NCBI RefSeq assembly: GCF_001570605.1
Contig: NZ_BBXG01000013.1
Coordinates: 1 to 64,000 of the forward strand
Direction of reading: 5' to 3'
Length of the DNA stretch: 64,000 nucleotides
Source of the DNA: Herbidospora cretacea
GTDB taxonomy: Bacteria > Actinomycetota > Actinomycetes > Streptosporangiales > Streptosporangiaceae
Position 1 is the stretch's first letter; each line of letters starts with the position of its first letter. Shown here piece after piece: positions 57,001 to 64,000 of the stretch. Below the pieces are notes generated by a model. It was not told where the DNA came from, did no database searches, and saw only the letters and a program-made list of their open reading frames with translations. The position numbers and the translations under genes are program-made.

Positions 57001-58184
57001 CCGGGCTGCCCCACCGGGACACCGTGTCGACCGGCCTCGTCTTCAGCCCCGACGGCCGCACGCTGGTGTCGACGTCCTACTCCGGCGCCGCCACCCTGTG
57101 GGACGTGGACGCCGCGCTCGGCCTGCGCATGATCGACCCGGTCGTCAGCCGGAGTCCCCAGGCCGAGGGCGTCCGCGGCGACGAGACCGGGAACCCCGCC
57201 CACGTCGACTTCTCCCCCGACGGGCGGCTGCTCGCGGCCGGCGAGGGCGATCACGTGCTGCTGCTGAACGCGGCGACCAGGAACCCCATCGCCTATCCGC
57301 TGCGCGGGCACACCTCGATCGTCAAGGCCGTGGCGTTCTCGCCCGACGGCACCCGGCTGGTGACCGCGAGCGCCGATGAGCTGCTGGTCTGGGACCTCGC
57401 CGACCCCTCCGGGCCGCACCGCCTCGGTGCGCCGCTGCGCCGCGACCCCGGGGTGGCGAGTTTCGTCACGTTCGCCCCCGACGGACGGCTGCTGGCCGGG
57501 ACGGGCCACTTCGGGGTCACCGCCTGGGACGTGACCGGCCCGGTGCTCCGGGAGATCGGCGTGCCCGAGGGGCTCGGCCAGCCGCTGGTGTTCTCCCGGC
57601 AGGGCCTCTTCGCGGTCGCGCCGCCCTACGGCGCGGTCGTCCTGTGGGACGAGGCGGGACCCGTGGCCACCCTGCGCGAGGTCACCGGCCCGGCCGCCTT
57701 CTCCCCGGACGGGCGTTACCTCGCCGCCGCCGACGGCGACGGCCGGATCTCCCTGTTCGACATCGCCGACCCGGCCCGCCCGCTGCTGGTCAGCGGACCG
57801 TTGAGCGGGCATTCCGGATATGTCAACACGCTGGCCTTCAGCCCCGACGGGCGTCTGCTGGTCTCGGGCGGACGCGAGGGGGCGCTGTTCGTCCGCGACC
57901 TGACCGATCCGCACCGGCCCCACGTGCTCGCCGGGCCGATCGCCCTGCCTGACGAGGCGACGTCCGCCGTCTTCGCGCCCGACGGGAGGACTCTGGCGAT
58001 CGCGGGCTGGTCCGAGGACGCGCCCCGATGGGACCAGAGCGTGACGCTGTGGGACGTGTCACGGCTGTCGGCGCTCCAGCGGGACCCCGTCGCGCGGGCC
58101 TGCGCCATCACCCGCGGCGGGCCGAGCCTGACCGACTGGACCCGGAACGTCCCGGCCCTGCGTTACGAGAACGCCTGTCCCTGA
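54060..58184 (+). CDS. nSTAND1-WD40 membrane NTPase
   Basis: 1374 residues. N terminus (1-210) with a hydrophobic hairpin (YSAPVLLAAIAAGVLAPLIT and IGAVAAVGGNVLTDL) and helical region; PPYRGLQPFTEDQAEVFHGR then Walker A GASGVGKSS (251-259) and Walker B LVLVVDQFEQIF (326-337), typical of nSTAND1; a membrane helix at ~617-640; then about a dozen WD40 blades with repeated AFSPDGR and VTLWDV. STAND proteins oligomerise after ligand recognition; in bacteria they occur in defence and signalling. The effector here is unknown. GTG start 6 bp after the NDH-2 gene. Overlaps the convergent mtnD tail by 22 bp. Confidence 0.9.
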   Translation: MDQTEARTEAMRAGLRSRVARLARRAGGYSAPVLLAAIAAGVLAPLITSGVGAAAIGAVAAVGGNVLTDLVKAAVDRLRPGEAVEPALEAALREALTGEDSAVLRAEIASVLREVGAVTVALDAAGDDVRADLATGFADLGGRFAEFAFLRAELREALDDLQIGLDRQGAAQQVIIDLLHRQSTEVRLVRSALERRAAEEGPNSRWPGPPYRGLQPFTEDQAEVFHGRERLVADLTGLLSRHGRGLYVVTGASGVGKSSLVQAGLLPALARERPGRPCRVITPGLLRLAVTLAAMASVDAVSVFDALVERPASAGVLADQAAGDDLVLVVDQFEQIFATGEAEAFVTALAAMTATVVVVVRGDFIDRCAAHPALVGALRDRQFVVGPMEPGELRRAITGPADAAGLEIEPGLTDTILAELSGPGALPLLSQAMLTTWEHRDGNRLTARGYALSGGVAKAVETAAEAAYAELTPDQQTAARVLFTDLTGVDDEIRLVRRTIDAPADAVAGAVAEAFARRRLITVGDGVQISHDALLTTWPRLRGWLEEDLAGHRLRSQFLDDAHDWDDHGRDPSFLYRGARLTVVQRAATTWHLPAPADAYLRTATREATRGSRIRRSVAAVLVLLLVGAVTAAGWAITSARQADRLAARAATGERVATARALTTQAGTVRGSDPGGALNLGLGAYRLSPGPETRADLVSTLAGPFLGELRNEGGAAAVDISPDGRLLVVGLGGVMNFDDLGGIQVWDIADPLDPRLLARRPGGHANATISVDVDPAGKLAATSSVDRTVVLWDLADPRSPRPFPAPISRDDLPNVAAFAPVGATLAVGGDGLTFWDVTDPAHPRQKGDRLAVPGDPRLVSGAYRWDGERFAAVYNDGTVVVWDLRTGRFHPVTSKKGGAPQSVAYSGDRIAVDWSDQEVTLWDVADLARPKRLGEPLTSQGGLLTSVAFSPSGGLLAVDGPDGVVTLRDLRDPARPVAVGSGLPHRDTVSTGLVFSPDGRTLVSTSYSGAATLWDVDAALGLRMIDPVVSRSPQAEGVRGDETGNPAHVDFSPDGRLLAAGEGDHVLLLNAATRNPIAYPLRGHTSIVKAVAFSPDGTRLVTASADELLVWDLADPSGPHRLGAPLRRDPGVASFVTFAPDGRLLAGTGHFGVTAWDVTGPVLREIGVPEGLGQPLVFSRQGLFAVAPPYGAVVLWDEAGPVATLREVTGPAAFSPDGRYLAAADGDGRISLFDIADPARPLLVSGPLSGHSGYVNTLAFSPDGRLLVSGGREGALFVRDLTDPHRPHVLAGPIALPDEATSAVFAPDGRTLAIAGWSEDAPRWDQSVTLWDVSRLSALQRDPVARACAITRGGPSLTDWTRNVPALRYENACP

Positions 58185-58732
58185 CGTCCGGCCACGATCG
58201 CGTCGAAGTCGGGGATGCGCGCCGAGATGCCGTCGCCGGTGAAGTCGCCGATCCAGCCGTCGTCGTCGTGGAAGAAGCGGATCGCGCAGAAGTCGGGGCT
58301 GGTGCCCATGTCGAACCAGTGGGTGGTCTTCGCCGGCACGCTCAGCAGGTCGCCCGCCTCGCACAGCACGGCGTGGATCCTCCCGCCGACGTGCAGGTAG
58401 AAGATCCCGGCCCCCCGGGCGAAGAAGCGGACCTCGTCGTCGTCATGGGTGTGCTCGTCGAGGAACTTCGCCCGCGCCCCGGCGACCACCTCGGGGTCGG
58501 CGTCGGGCCCGAGCTGGGCCACGTCGACGAACGTGTAGCCCTCGTCGGCGTTCACCTTGGCGATCTGGTCGGCGTACGCCGCCAGCACGTCGTCGGCGGA
58601 GGGACCGGCCGGGACGACGTCCCAGCGGCGCAGGCGGACGCCGATCCCGGACAGCGTGTCGGCGATCTGGGCCTGGTCTTCGGTCCGCTGGAGGAGGGCG
58701 GCGTCCTCGGTGTAGACGGTGAGGTAGGTCAT
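58163..58732 (-). CDS. mtnD: Acireductone dioxygenase
   Basis: 189-residue cupin of the methionine salvage pathway, oxidising the acireductone with O2 to keto-methylthiobutyrate and formate (Fe form). The metal motif HTHDDDEVRFFARGAGIFY supplies His, His and Glu, with a further His in HAVLCEAGDLLSVPAKTTHW. ATG 58732 was chosen because GGAGG lies just upstream; the longer frame has no support. No other salvage genes are adjacent. Confidence 0.92.
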   Translation of the reverse strand: MTYLTVYTEDAALLQRTEDQAQIADTLSGIGVRLRRWDVVPAGPSADDVLAAYADQIAKVNADEGYTFVDVAQLGPDADPEVVAGARAKFLDEHTHDDDEVRFFARGAGIFYLHVGGRIHAVLCEAGDLLSVPAKTTHWFDMGTSPDFCAIRFFHDDDGWIGDFTGDGISARIPDFDAIVAGRQGQAFS

Positions 58733-58844
58733 GCCCTCCAGGGAACCACTCCGCCCGGGTGATCGCCATAGCATGATCGCTTACACTGCTACGCTCCGTG
58801 ATCGTGACAACACTCTCATGTACCGACCTGGAAAGACTCGTCAG

Positions 58845-59381
58845 ATGATCGATCTTCGCGGGCCCGACGTCCGCCTCAGGAGCCTGAGACCGTCCGACCT
58901 CAAGGTCTACACGCAGGTCTACACGAGCGCCGTGCTCACCCGCTATCTCGGCGTCGACCGCATGGACGACGACCGGGCGCGGGCCACCTTCCTGGCGGGG
59001 CTGCGCTCCGACCGGCGCATCACCCTGGCCGTCACCGAACCGGACGACGACGCCGTCCACGGGCTGATCGGGCTGCTGCTGGAGGACTACGGCAGCAACG
59101 CCATGATCACCGGGCTGGTGCTGCTGCCCGGCTCGCCCGTCCAGGGGCGGGGCGCGCAGGCGGGCCGCCTGCTGATCGACTACGCCTTCACCAGCCTCGG
59201 CATCCACCGGGTCTGGGCCTGGCGCCGCCGCGACCACGGGCTGATGGAGCGCATCATGCTCGACGCCGGTCTCCGCCCGGAGGCCACTCTGCGTCAGCTG
59301 TTCCGGACCCAGGGCCGCTGGCACGACGTGACCACCTACGCCGCGCTGTCTCACGAGTGGGACCTGGTTCACGCACCGTAG
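58845..59381 (+). CDS. GNAT-family N-acetyltransferase
   Basis: 178-residue RimJ/RimL-like acetyltransferase: VRLRSLRPSDLKVYTQVYTS, ITLAVTEPDDDAVHGLIGLL, and a degenerate acetyl-CoA loop VQGRGAQAGRLLIDYAF. Substrate unknown. ATG 58845 chosen with GGAAAG 9 nt upstream; ATG 58818 is possible. The 3' end overlaps the convergent glycosylase gene by 13 bp. Confidence 0.85.
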   Translation: MIDLRGPDVRLRSLRPSDLKVYTQVYTSAVLTRYLGVDRMDDDRARATFLAGLRSDRRITLAVTEPDDDAVHGLIGLLLEDYGSNAMITGLVLLPGSPVQGRGAQAGRLLIDYAFTSLGIHRVWAWRRRDHGLMERIMLDAGLRPEATLRQLFRTQGRWHDVTTYAALSHEWDLVHAP

Positions 59382-59986
59382 AAGAACCGCCACAACAGGG
59401 CGGCGGCATACGTCCGGTAGGGCGCCCACGGCAGTGCCCTGGCCTGCACCTCCGCGATGGAGGGCAGCCCCTCCAGCTGCCAGGCCCGCTCGACGGCCCG
59501 CCTGATCCCCTGGTCGCCGGCCGGCAGCACGTCGGGCCGGTGCAGCTGGGCGATGAGGAAGTTCTGCGCCGTCCACAGGCCCACCCCCCGCACCTGCGTC
59601 AGCGTCCTGACCACCTCGGCGTCGTCCTGCGACGCCATGTCCTCCAGGTCGATGAGGCCGTCGAGCTGGCGACGGGCCAGGTCGAGCAGGTAGGTCGTCT
59701 TCGCCCCGGACAGCCCGCAGGCCCGCAGCGCGCCGGCGCCCATGGCCAGGATCCCCTCCGGCGTCGGGAAACCGCCGGTCGCCGCCTTGATCCGGTCGAA
59801 GAAGGTGAACGCCACCGCCGTCGAGATCTGCTGGCTGACGATGTGCAGGACCATCCCCGAGAAGTTGGTCGGGCCGAACCGCTCAGGGCTGAACCACGCG
59901 AACGGGTCGGGCTCGCCCACCTCGCCGATCAGCCGCGCGAGCACCGGGTCGGCGGCCAGGTGCCCGTAGGCGTCGAGCCTGGTCAT
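59369..59986 (-). CDS. AlkA-like DNA-3-methyladenine glycosylase (HhH-GPD)
   Basis: 205-residue base-excision glycosylase: HIVSQQISTAVAFTFF, hairpin RGVGLWTAQNF and the catalytic Asp in LPAGDQGIRRAV. Removes alkylated purines. Lacks the AlkA N-terminal domain and any Fe-S cluster. ATG start. Divergent from a GNAT gene at 60004 across 17 bp. Confidence 0.9.
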   Translation of the reverse strand: MTRLDAYGHLAADPVLARLIGEVGEPDPFAWFSPERFGPTNFSGMVLHIVSQQISTAVAFTFFDRIKAATGGFPTPEGILAMGAGALRACGLSGAKTTYLLDLARRQLDGLIDLEDMASQDDAEVVRTLTQVRGVGLWTAQNFLIAQLHRPDVLPAGDQGIRRAVERAWQLEGLPSIAEVQARALPWAPYRTYAAALLWRFFYGA

Positions 59987-60003
59987 GGGGCCATTATGGA
60001 GCG

Positions 60004-60690
60004 GTGGAAATCGACGTTCTCGCCAACCCCGTCTGGGCCGCGCTGACCGGCCCGCACGCCCACCTCGCCGTCGTCAGCGGCCGGACCAGGCGTTATCCCC
60101 TCGACGTGTCGCCGTTCGCGGCGGTCCCCGACGTCTTCGGGCCGGACGACTGGGCCGATCTCGACGGGCAGGTCCTGACCACCTGCGAGGGCCCGGCGGC
60201 CGAGGGATGGGAGACGCAGTTCGCGCTGCCCGGCGTGCAGATGGAGGGCTCCGGCGTGGCCGGGGCGGAGTCCGACGTGGTGACGCTGGGGCGAGACGAC
60301 GTGCCGGAGATGCTCGATCTGGTGGCCCGCACCCAGCCGGGGCCCTTCGCCCCCCGGACCATCGAGATGGGCGCCTACCTGGGTCTCCGCGAGGAGGGCA
60401 GGCTGATCGCGATGGCCGGGGAGCGGCTGAAGGTGCCCGGGTGGACGGAGATCAGCGCCGTGTGCACCGACCCCGCCCACCGCGGGCGGGGTCTGGCGTC
60501 GCGACTGCTGCTGGCGGTGGTGGCGGGCATCCGCGCCCGGGGCGAGCGGCCGTTCCTCCACGCCGCCACCGCCAACGTCAACGCCGTCCGGCTGTACGAG
60601 TCACTCGGGTTCACCGTCGCCCGGAACGTGACCTTCCGGGTGCTGCGGCCTCAGGAGACCCTGACCCGGGACACCGCCGAGGTGGTGTAG
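60004..60690 (+). CDS. GNAT-family acetyltransferase (FR47-like)
   Basis: 228 residues; the C-terminal half is a GNAT domain with EISAVCTDPAHRGRGLASRL (acetyl-CoA loop) and ATANVNAVRLYESLGF. The N-terminal ~85 residues are a second, degenerate lobe. GTG start. Overlaps the convergent hydrolase gene by 40 bp. Confidence 0.86.
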   Translation: MEIDVLANPVWAALTGPHAHLAVVSGRTRRYPLDVSPFAAVPDVFGPDDWADLDGQVLTTCEGPAAEGWETQFALPGVQMEGSGVAGAESDVVTLGRDDVPEMLDLVARTQPGPFAPRTIEMGAYLGLREEGRLIAMAGERLKVPGWTEISAVCTDPAHRGRGLASRLLLAVVAGIRARGERPFLHAATANVNAVRLYESLGFTVARNVTFRVLRPQETLTRDTAEVV

Positions 60691-63383
60691 CCCGAACCGG
60701 CGCCGACCGCGCTCAGGGTGACCTTCCCCTCGGGGGTGCCCGCCGGGATCGCGGCGGTGAAGGTGACCGTGCCGGTGGCGTCGGCGACGGCCCGGCCGAG
60801 GACGGTGGCGTCCAGCTTGAACTCCACGCTCTCCCCGGCCCGGTAGCCGCTCGCCTTCACCGGGTTCGAGCCGCCCGCGACCACCGCGTTCGTCACGATG
60901 AGGTTCCCCGGCTTCAGCGAGGCGGCGTACTCGGCGCACGCGTCGCCGGGCTTGCCGAAGGCCGGAGTGGTGACGGTGCCGTCGTCCTCGCGGACGGTGA
61001 GGGTGCCGAAGCCGCCGTCGCCCATGACCGCCCCGGCCGTGTTGGTGACAGAGACCTTGAACGACGTCGACGCGGTGCCCGTCGCGACCGTGTCGCCGAG
61101 GGTCCCGGCCGGGACCGTCACGCAGGTCTGGCCCGGCGCGAAGGTCACCTTGCGCATCGAGATGCCGGCGCGGCCGGTGGTCGTGCCGAAGACGCTGACG
61201 TAGCCGGTGACCTCGTGGGCGGCCGGGGCCGACAGCGCCACCGCGATCGACGCCGTGCCCGGGCCGGAGCCCTCGTCGACCCGGGCCGGGGCGACGTCCA
61301 CCGCGATCTGCTGACGCGGGACCCGGGCGCCGACCGCCCGGTTCTCGGCCGCCAGGTCGGACAGGTAGACGCCGGTTCCGGTGAACGACACCTGGCGGAC
61401 GTCGCTCGTGTCGATCCCCGACAGCGGGATGTTCACCTGCTGGAGGATGACCTTCTTCAGCCACGGGGAGGTGACGCCCGGCAGGCGGGTGACGGCGCGG
61501 GGGTTGAGCGTGGAGACGGGCGCCGACCACGTCTTCCCGGCGCCGTCGGTGACGGTGATCGTGACGTCGGTCGAGGTGGCGACGGTCTCGTCGGCGGCGA
61601 CCTTGACGGAGAGCTGCTCGTAGCCGGACAGGTCTCCCTGCGGGACGGCCACGCTGACCGTGCCCGACCTCAGCCGCATCATCGGCGACGACGGGATGTT
61701 GAACGCCCACGTCGCGGGCGACCAGTGCGGCAGCGCGGCCTGGTTGGTCGCGGTCGCGCAGAACGGCTGCTCCTGCGGGATCTGGAGGCCGCCGTTGCCG
61801 CCCATGCTGGAGCAGAGCCCGGCCTCACCGGAGACGGTGACGTTCGCGTCGGCCTTCTCGAAGGTGGCCAGGTCCTTGCGGGAACCGGCCGGCTGGGTCG
61901 CCGCGCTGGTCACGTCGGCGAAGGCGATCGAGGGGACCGACACGGCCGAGCCGTCGAACAGCGGCAGGAACCGCTTCTCGCCGCCGAGGACGAGCCGGAA
62001 GAAGCCCGGCATGTAGACGGCGCCGACCTTCTCCTGTTCGGGCGCGGTCAGCCGCAGGGTGTCGGCCGCGGCCGGGTTGCAGACCGGGTCGTTGGCGCCG
62101 TTGCCGCCCACCGACCAGTCGTCGCCGGTGCTGGCCGGGAAGCCGCCCGGCGTCCAGATGGTGTTGAAGAAGTTGTGGTTGGCGCCCTGGACCAGCACGG
62201 CCGAGCGGAGGACGTCGTCGTCGAAGCTGTGCCGGGAGTCGTCCACGATGTGCTGGCCCATGAGGTTCTCCACGTCGCCGTCGCAGTACGGGAGGATCGT
62301 GGCCGTCACGGTGTTCGGGAGCGAGATGCGGTCGTAGTCGACCGGCGCCAGCGGCAGCACGGCCTTGATGCCGAACTGCTTGTACAGCGGCAGCGCGTCG
62401 TTGAGCGTGGCGGCGGCCACCACGCCCTCACCGCCGCGCGAGTGCCCCATGATGCCGACGTTCTGGAAGTCGAAAGCCCGCTTGAGGTCGGCCGGGGTGA
62501 CCGCGCCCGTCAGCGCCTGGGCCAGCGTGACGTCGCGCTTGGTGAACGCGTCGTGGTAGACCACCGGGTCGCCGTCGTCGGCGTTCTCCAGCATGGTCAG
62601 CGTGTCGAGGATGAGCTGACCCCGCGCCTGCGCGCCGTAGTCGGCGGCGAGCTGGTTGTCGTTGGAGTTGATCGCGTTGGCCGAGATGGAGACCACGGCG
62701 TAGCCGTTGCTCGCCAGGGCGCGGGCCGGCAGGTCGTAGCCGATGTAGCTGGGGATCGTTGCCCGCTGCGAGGTGCTGTCGGGCGACGGCTTGCAGGGCC
62801 AGCGGTTGGGGTTGGTCGCGCCGGTGCCGTAGCAGGAGCCGTGGCGGCCGTGCAGGAAGACGACCAGCGGCTTGCGCTCGCGGCTGACCGGAAGATAGAT
62901 CTTCCCGGTCAGCTCGCCCCGGATGCCCCCGATGTTGAGCAGCGGGACGGCCTGGTCGCCGAAGTCGTACACCCCCTCTTTGACCTGGAACGTTCCGGTC
63001 TCGGACGGGTCGTCGGCGAGCGCGGCCTTGGCGAGGGCGGGCACCTCGGCGGCGGCGCTCACGCGGGCCGGGGCGGCCTCCTCCAGCACGTCGGCGGTGA
63101 TCTCGCCGGCGGCGGCGACCGCCGGGTCGGCGGTGACGAGGAAGAGGGACTTTCCGTCGGCCGACTCCGTGGCCGGGCCGAGCACCTTCCCGTCGGCGAG
63201 CAGCGAGGGGGCGCTCGAGTCCATCGGCAGCTTGTCGTCGAGGTTCAGGGTGACTCTGTAGCCACCCGCCACGCGGGTCACAGACCAGTCGTCCTCGACG
63301 GCGGCCGAGGCGGGGGCGGCGGTGAACGTGGCCAGGCAGGCGAGGGACATTAACGCGGCCGTGCCGCGAAGGGTGTTACGCAA
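60651..63383 (-). CDS. Large secreted alpha/beta-hydrolase
   Basis: 910 residues. Signal peptide (to about AAPASAAVE), an N-terminal beta domain, an alpha/beta-hydrolase core (~145-400) with PLVVFLHGRHGSCYG, SISANAINSND and the nucleophile elbow GHSRGGEG (Ser), then beta-sandwich modules including a Calx-beta-like PARVDEGSGPGTASIAVALS and EDDGTVT segment. Probably a secreted esterase or depolymerase. TTG start with AAGG 12 nt upstream. Confidence 0.88.
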   Translation of the reverse strand: MRNTLRGTAALMSLACLATFTAAPASAAVEDDWSVTRVAGGYRVTLNLDDKLPMDSSAPSLLADGKVLGPATESADGKSLFLVTADPAVAAAGEITADVLEEAAPARVSAAAEVPALAKAALADDPSETGTFQVKEGVYDFGDQAVPLLNIGGIRGELTGKIYLPVSRERKPLVVFLHGRHGSCYGTGATNPNRWPCKPSPDSTSQRATIPSYIGYDLPARALASNGYAVVSISANAINSNDNQLAADYGAQARGQLILDTLTMLENADDGDPVVYHDAFTKRDVTLAQALTGAVTPADLKRAFDFQNVGIMGHSRGGEGVVAAATLNDALPLYKQFGIKAVLPLAPVDYDRISLPNTVTATILPYCDGDVENLMGQHIVDDSRHSFDDDVLRSAVLVQGANHNFFNTIWTPGGFPASTGDDWSVGGNGANDPVCNPAAADTLRLTAPEQEKVGAVYMPGFFRLVLGGEKRFLPLFDGSAVSVPSIAFADVTSAATQPAGSRKDLATFEKADANVTVSGEAGLCSSMGGNGGLQIPQEQPFCATATNQAALPHWSPATWAFNIPSSPMMRLRSGTVSVAVPQGDLSGYEQLSVKVAADETVATSTDVTITVTDGAGKTWSAPVSTLNPRAVTRLPGVTSPWLKKVILQQVNIPLSGIDTSDVRQVSFTGTGVYLSDLAAENRAVGARVPRQQIAVDVAPARVDEGSGPGTASIAVALSAPAAHEVTGYVSVFGTTTGRAGISMRKVTFAPGQTCVTVPAGTLGDTVATGTASTSFKVSVTNTAGAVMGDGGFGTLTVREDDGTVTTPAFGKPGDACAEYAASLKPGNLIVTNAVVAGGSNPVKASGYRAGESVEFKLDATVLGRAVADATGTVTFTAAIPAGTPEGKVTLSAVGAGSGYTTSAVSRVRVS

Positions 63384-63491
63384 GGGGGAGCCTTACTCGT
63401 ACGAGCCGGTTTGAGCGATTCGCACGTTATGTGCGGTTTGTTACCGCAGCTTCCTGATCATGTTTCCCGGATGTTCCATGGCCATTTCCCA

Positions 63492-63519
63492 TTGACTATG
63501 TAGGGAATGTGGGTAACTT
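63492..63519 (+). promoter_or_regulatory. Promoter of the carbonic anhydrase gene
   Basis: TTGACT (63492-63497), 16-bp spacer, TAACTT (63514-63519). The predicted start site falls on or beside the ATG at 63527, so the mRNA is probably leaderless; no ribosome site is present. Confidence 0.65.
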
Positions 63520-63526
63520 GGCTGGC

Positions 63527-64000
63527 ATGAGTGTCACCGACCGGTTACTCGCCAATGCCGAGACCTACGCCGCGAGCTTCGACCAGGGCGCGCTGCCGCT
63601 GCCCCCCGCGCTCGGCGTCGCCGTGCTGGCCTGCATGGACGCCCGACTCAACGTCTACGGAGTGCTCGGCCTGAAGGAGGGCGACGCCCACGTCATCCGC
63701 AACGCCGGGGGAGTGGTGACCGCCGACGAGCGCCGGTCGCTGGCCATCTCCCAGCGCCTTCTCGGCACCACCGAGATCATCCTCATCCACCACACCGACT
63801 GCGGCATGGTCACCTTCACCGACGACGGCTTCAAGGAGTCGATCCGCGCCGAGACCGGCCTGAAGCCCGACTGGCCGGCCGAGGCGTTCGCCGACGTGGA
63901 GGAGGACGTGCGGCAGTCGATCGGCCGCATCCTCGCCGACCCGTTCATCCCCCGCAAGGATGCGGTGCGGGGGTTCGTGTACGAGGTCGAGACCGGCCGC
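63527..64000 (+). CDS. Beta-carbonic anhydrase, partial at window end
   Basis: First 158 residues of a beta-class carbonic anhydrase, cut by the end of the window. Zinc ligands Cys36 (in LACMDARLN), His89 and Cys92 (in HHTDCGM), and the Asp38-Arg40 dyad. This matches the compact mycobacterial type (Rv1284-like). Catalyses CO2 hydration in the cytosol. ATG start, with the promoter immediately upstream. Confidence 0.93.
   Translation, partial: MSVTDRLLANAETYAASFDQGALPLPPALGVAVLACMDARLNVYGVLGLKEGDAHVIRNAGGVVTADERRSLAISQRLLGTTEIILIHHTDCGMVTFTDDGFKESIRAETGLKPDWPAEAFADVEEDVRQSIGRILADPFIPRKDAVRGFVYEVETGR

Noticed and set aside
59985-63353. Very long plus-strand open frame of over 1100 codons opposite the secreted hydrolase
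   Set aside because: Gly/Arg-rich, no family resemblance and antisense to a gene with signal peptide and catalytic motifs; a product of high third-position GC.

Overview
The window is very GC-rich, dense actinobacterial chromosome, with many GTG and TTG starts, 1-4 bp start/stop overlaps and families typical of filamentous actinomycetes (SigB/F partner switching, ANTAR, PucR, Rox, discoidin-tagged glycanases, class F sortase). The style fits the Streptosporangiales best, but no rRNA or marker gene is present, so the genus stays open. No rRNA, tRNA or CRISPR array was seen.

Layout. 1-1709: complete IS1182-type element whose left tip is base 1 of the window. 1.7-9.4 kb: membrane multicopper oxidase with a small membrane partner, a P55-type exporter, a NarL/DesK-type two-component pair (kinase frame-disrupted), an LprG-type lipoprotein and a MarR regulator divergent from a ZnT9-like cation transporter. 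10.4-17.4 kb: Sfp-type phosphopantetheinyl transferase, L,D-transpeptidase, aminopeptidase P, CBS protein, a large secreted subtilase and an Smr protein. 17.4-21.8 kb: poorly conserved stretch with a tiny secreted two-Cys peptide gene, two frame-broken small genes, a helicase remnant and two hypothetical membrane proteins. 21.8-24.5 kb: VOC and cupin proteins and the dhaK-dhaL-dhaM operon. 24.5-27.9 kb: class F sortase, its probable Asp-rich substrate, an OmpR-type two-component system and a second Asp-rich exported protein. 28-33.6 kb: cyclase/TPP-enzyme pair, acyltransferase, a Rox-type rifamycin monooxygenase behind a consensus rifamycin-associated element, and an Rpn-like nuclease. 33.9-38.1 kb: secreted GH16 glucanase with three discoidin modules behind CebR-like palindromes, then a discoidin-DUF1996 protein coupled to a DUF305-like lipoprotein. 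38-46 kb: housekeeping and membrane genes, ROK fructokinase, and a proline catabolic operon divergent from a PucR activator. 46.3-58.2 kb: glycosyltransferase and a SigB-type signalling block (MEDS-STAS, SpoIIE-type phosphatase with altered metal motifs, GAF-ANTAR, STAS, sigma factor, RsbW-like kinase) running into an NDH-2 and a 1374-residue nSTAND-WD40 protein. 58-64 kb: acireductone dioxygenase, acetyltransferases, an AlkA-like glycosylase, a large secreted hydrolase and a partial beta-carbonic anhydrase.

Most interesting points: the RAE-rox unit; the SigB-type block with a degenerate phosphatase and a tightly spaced NDH-2/nSTAND pair; the discoidin-tagged DUF1996 with its coupled DUF305-like lipoprotein; the Asp-rich sortase/two-component cluster; and the short secreted peptide.
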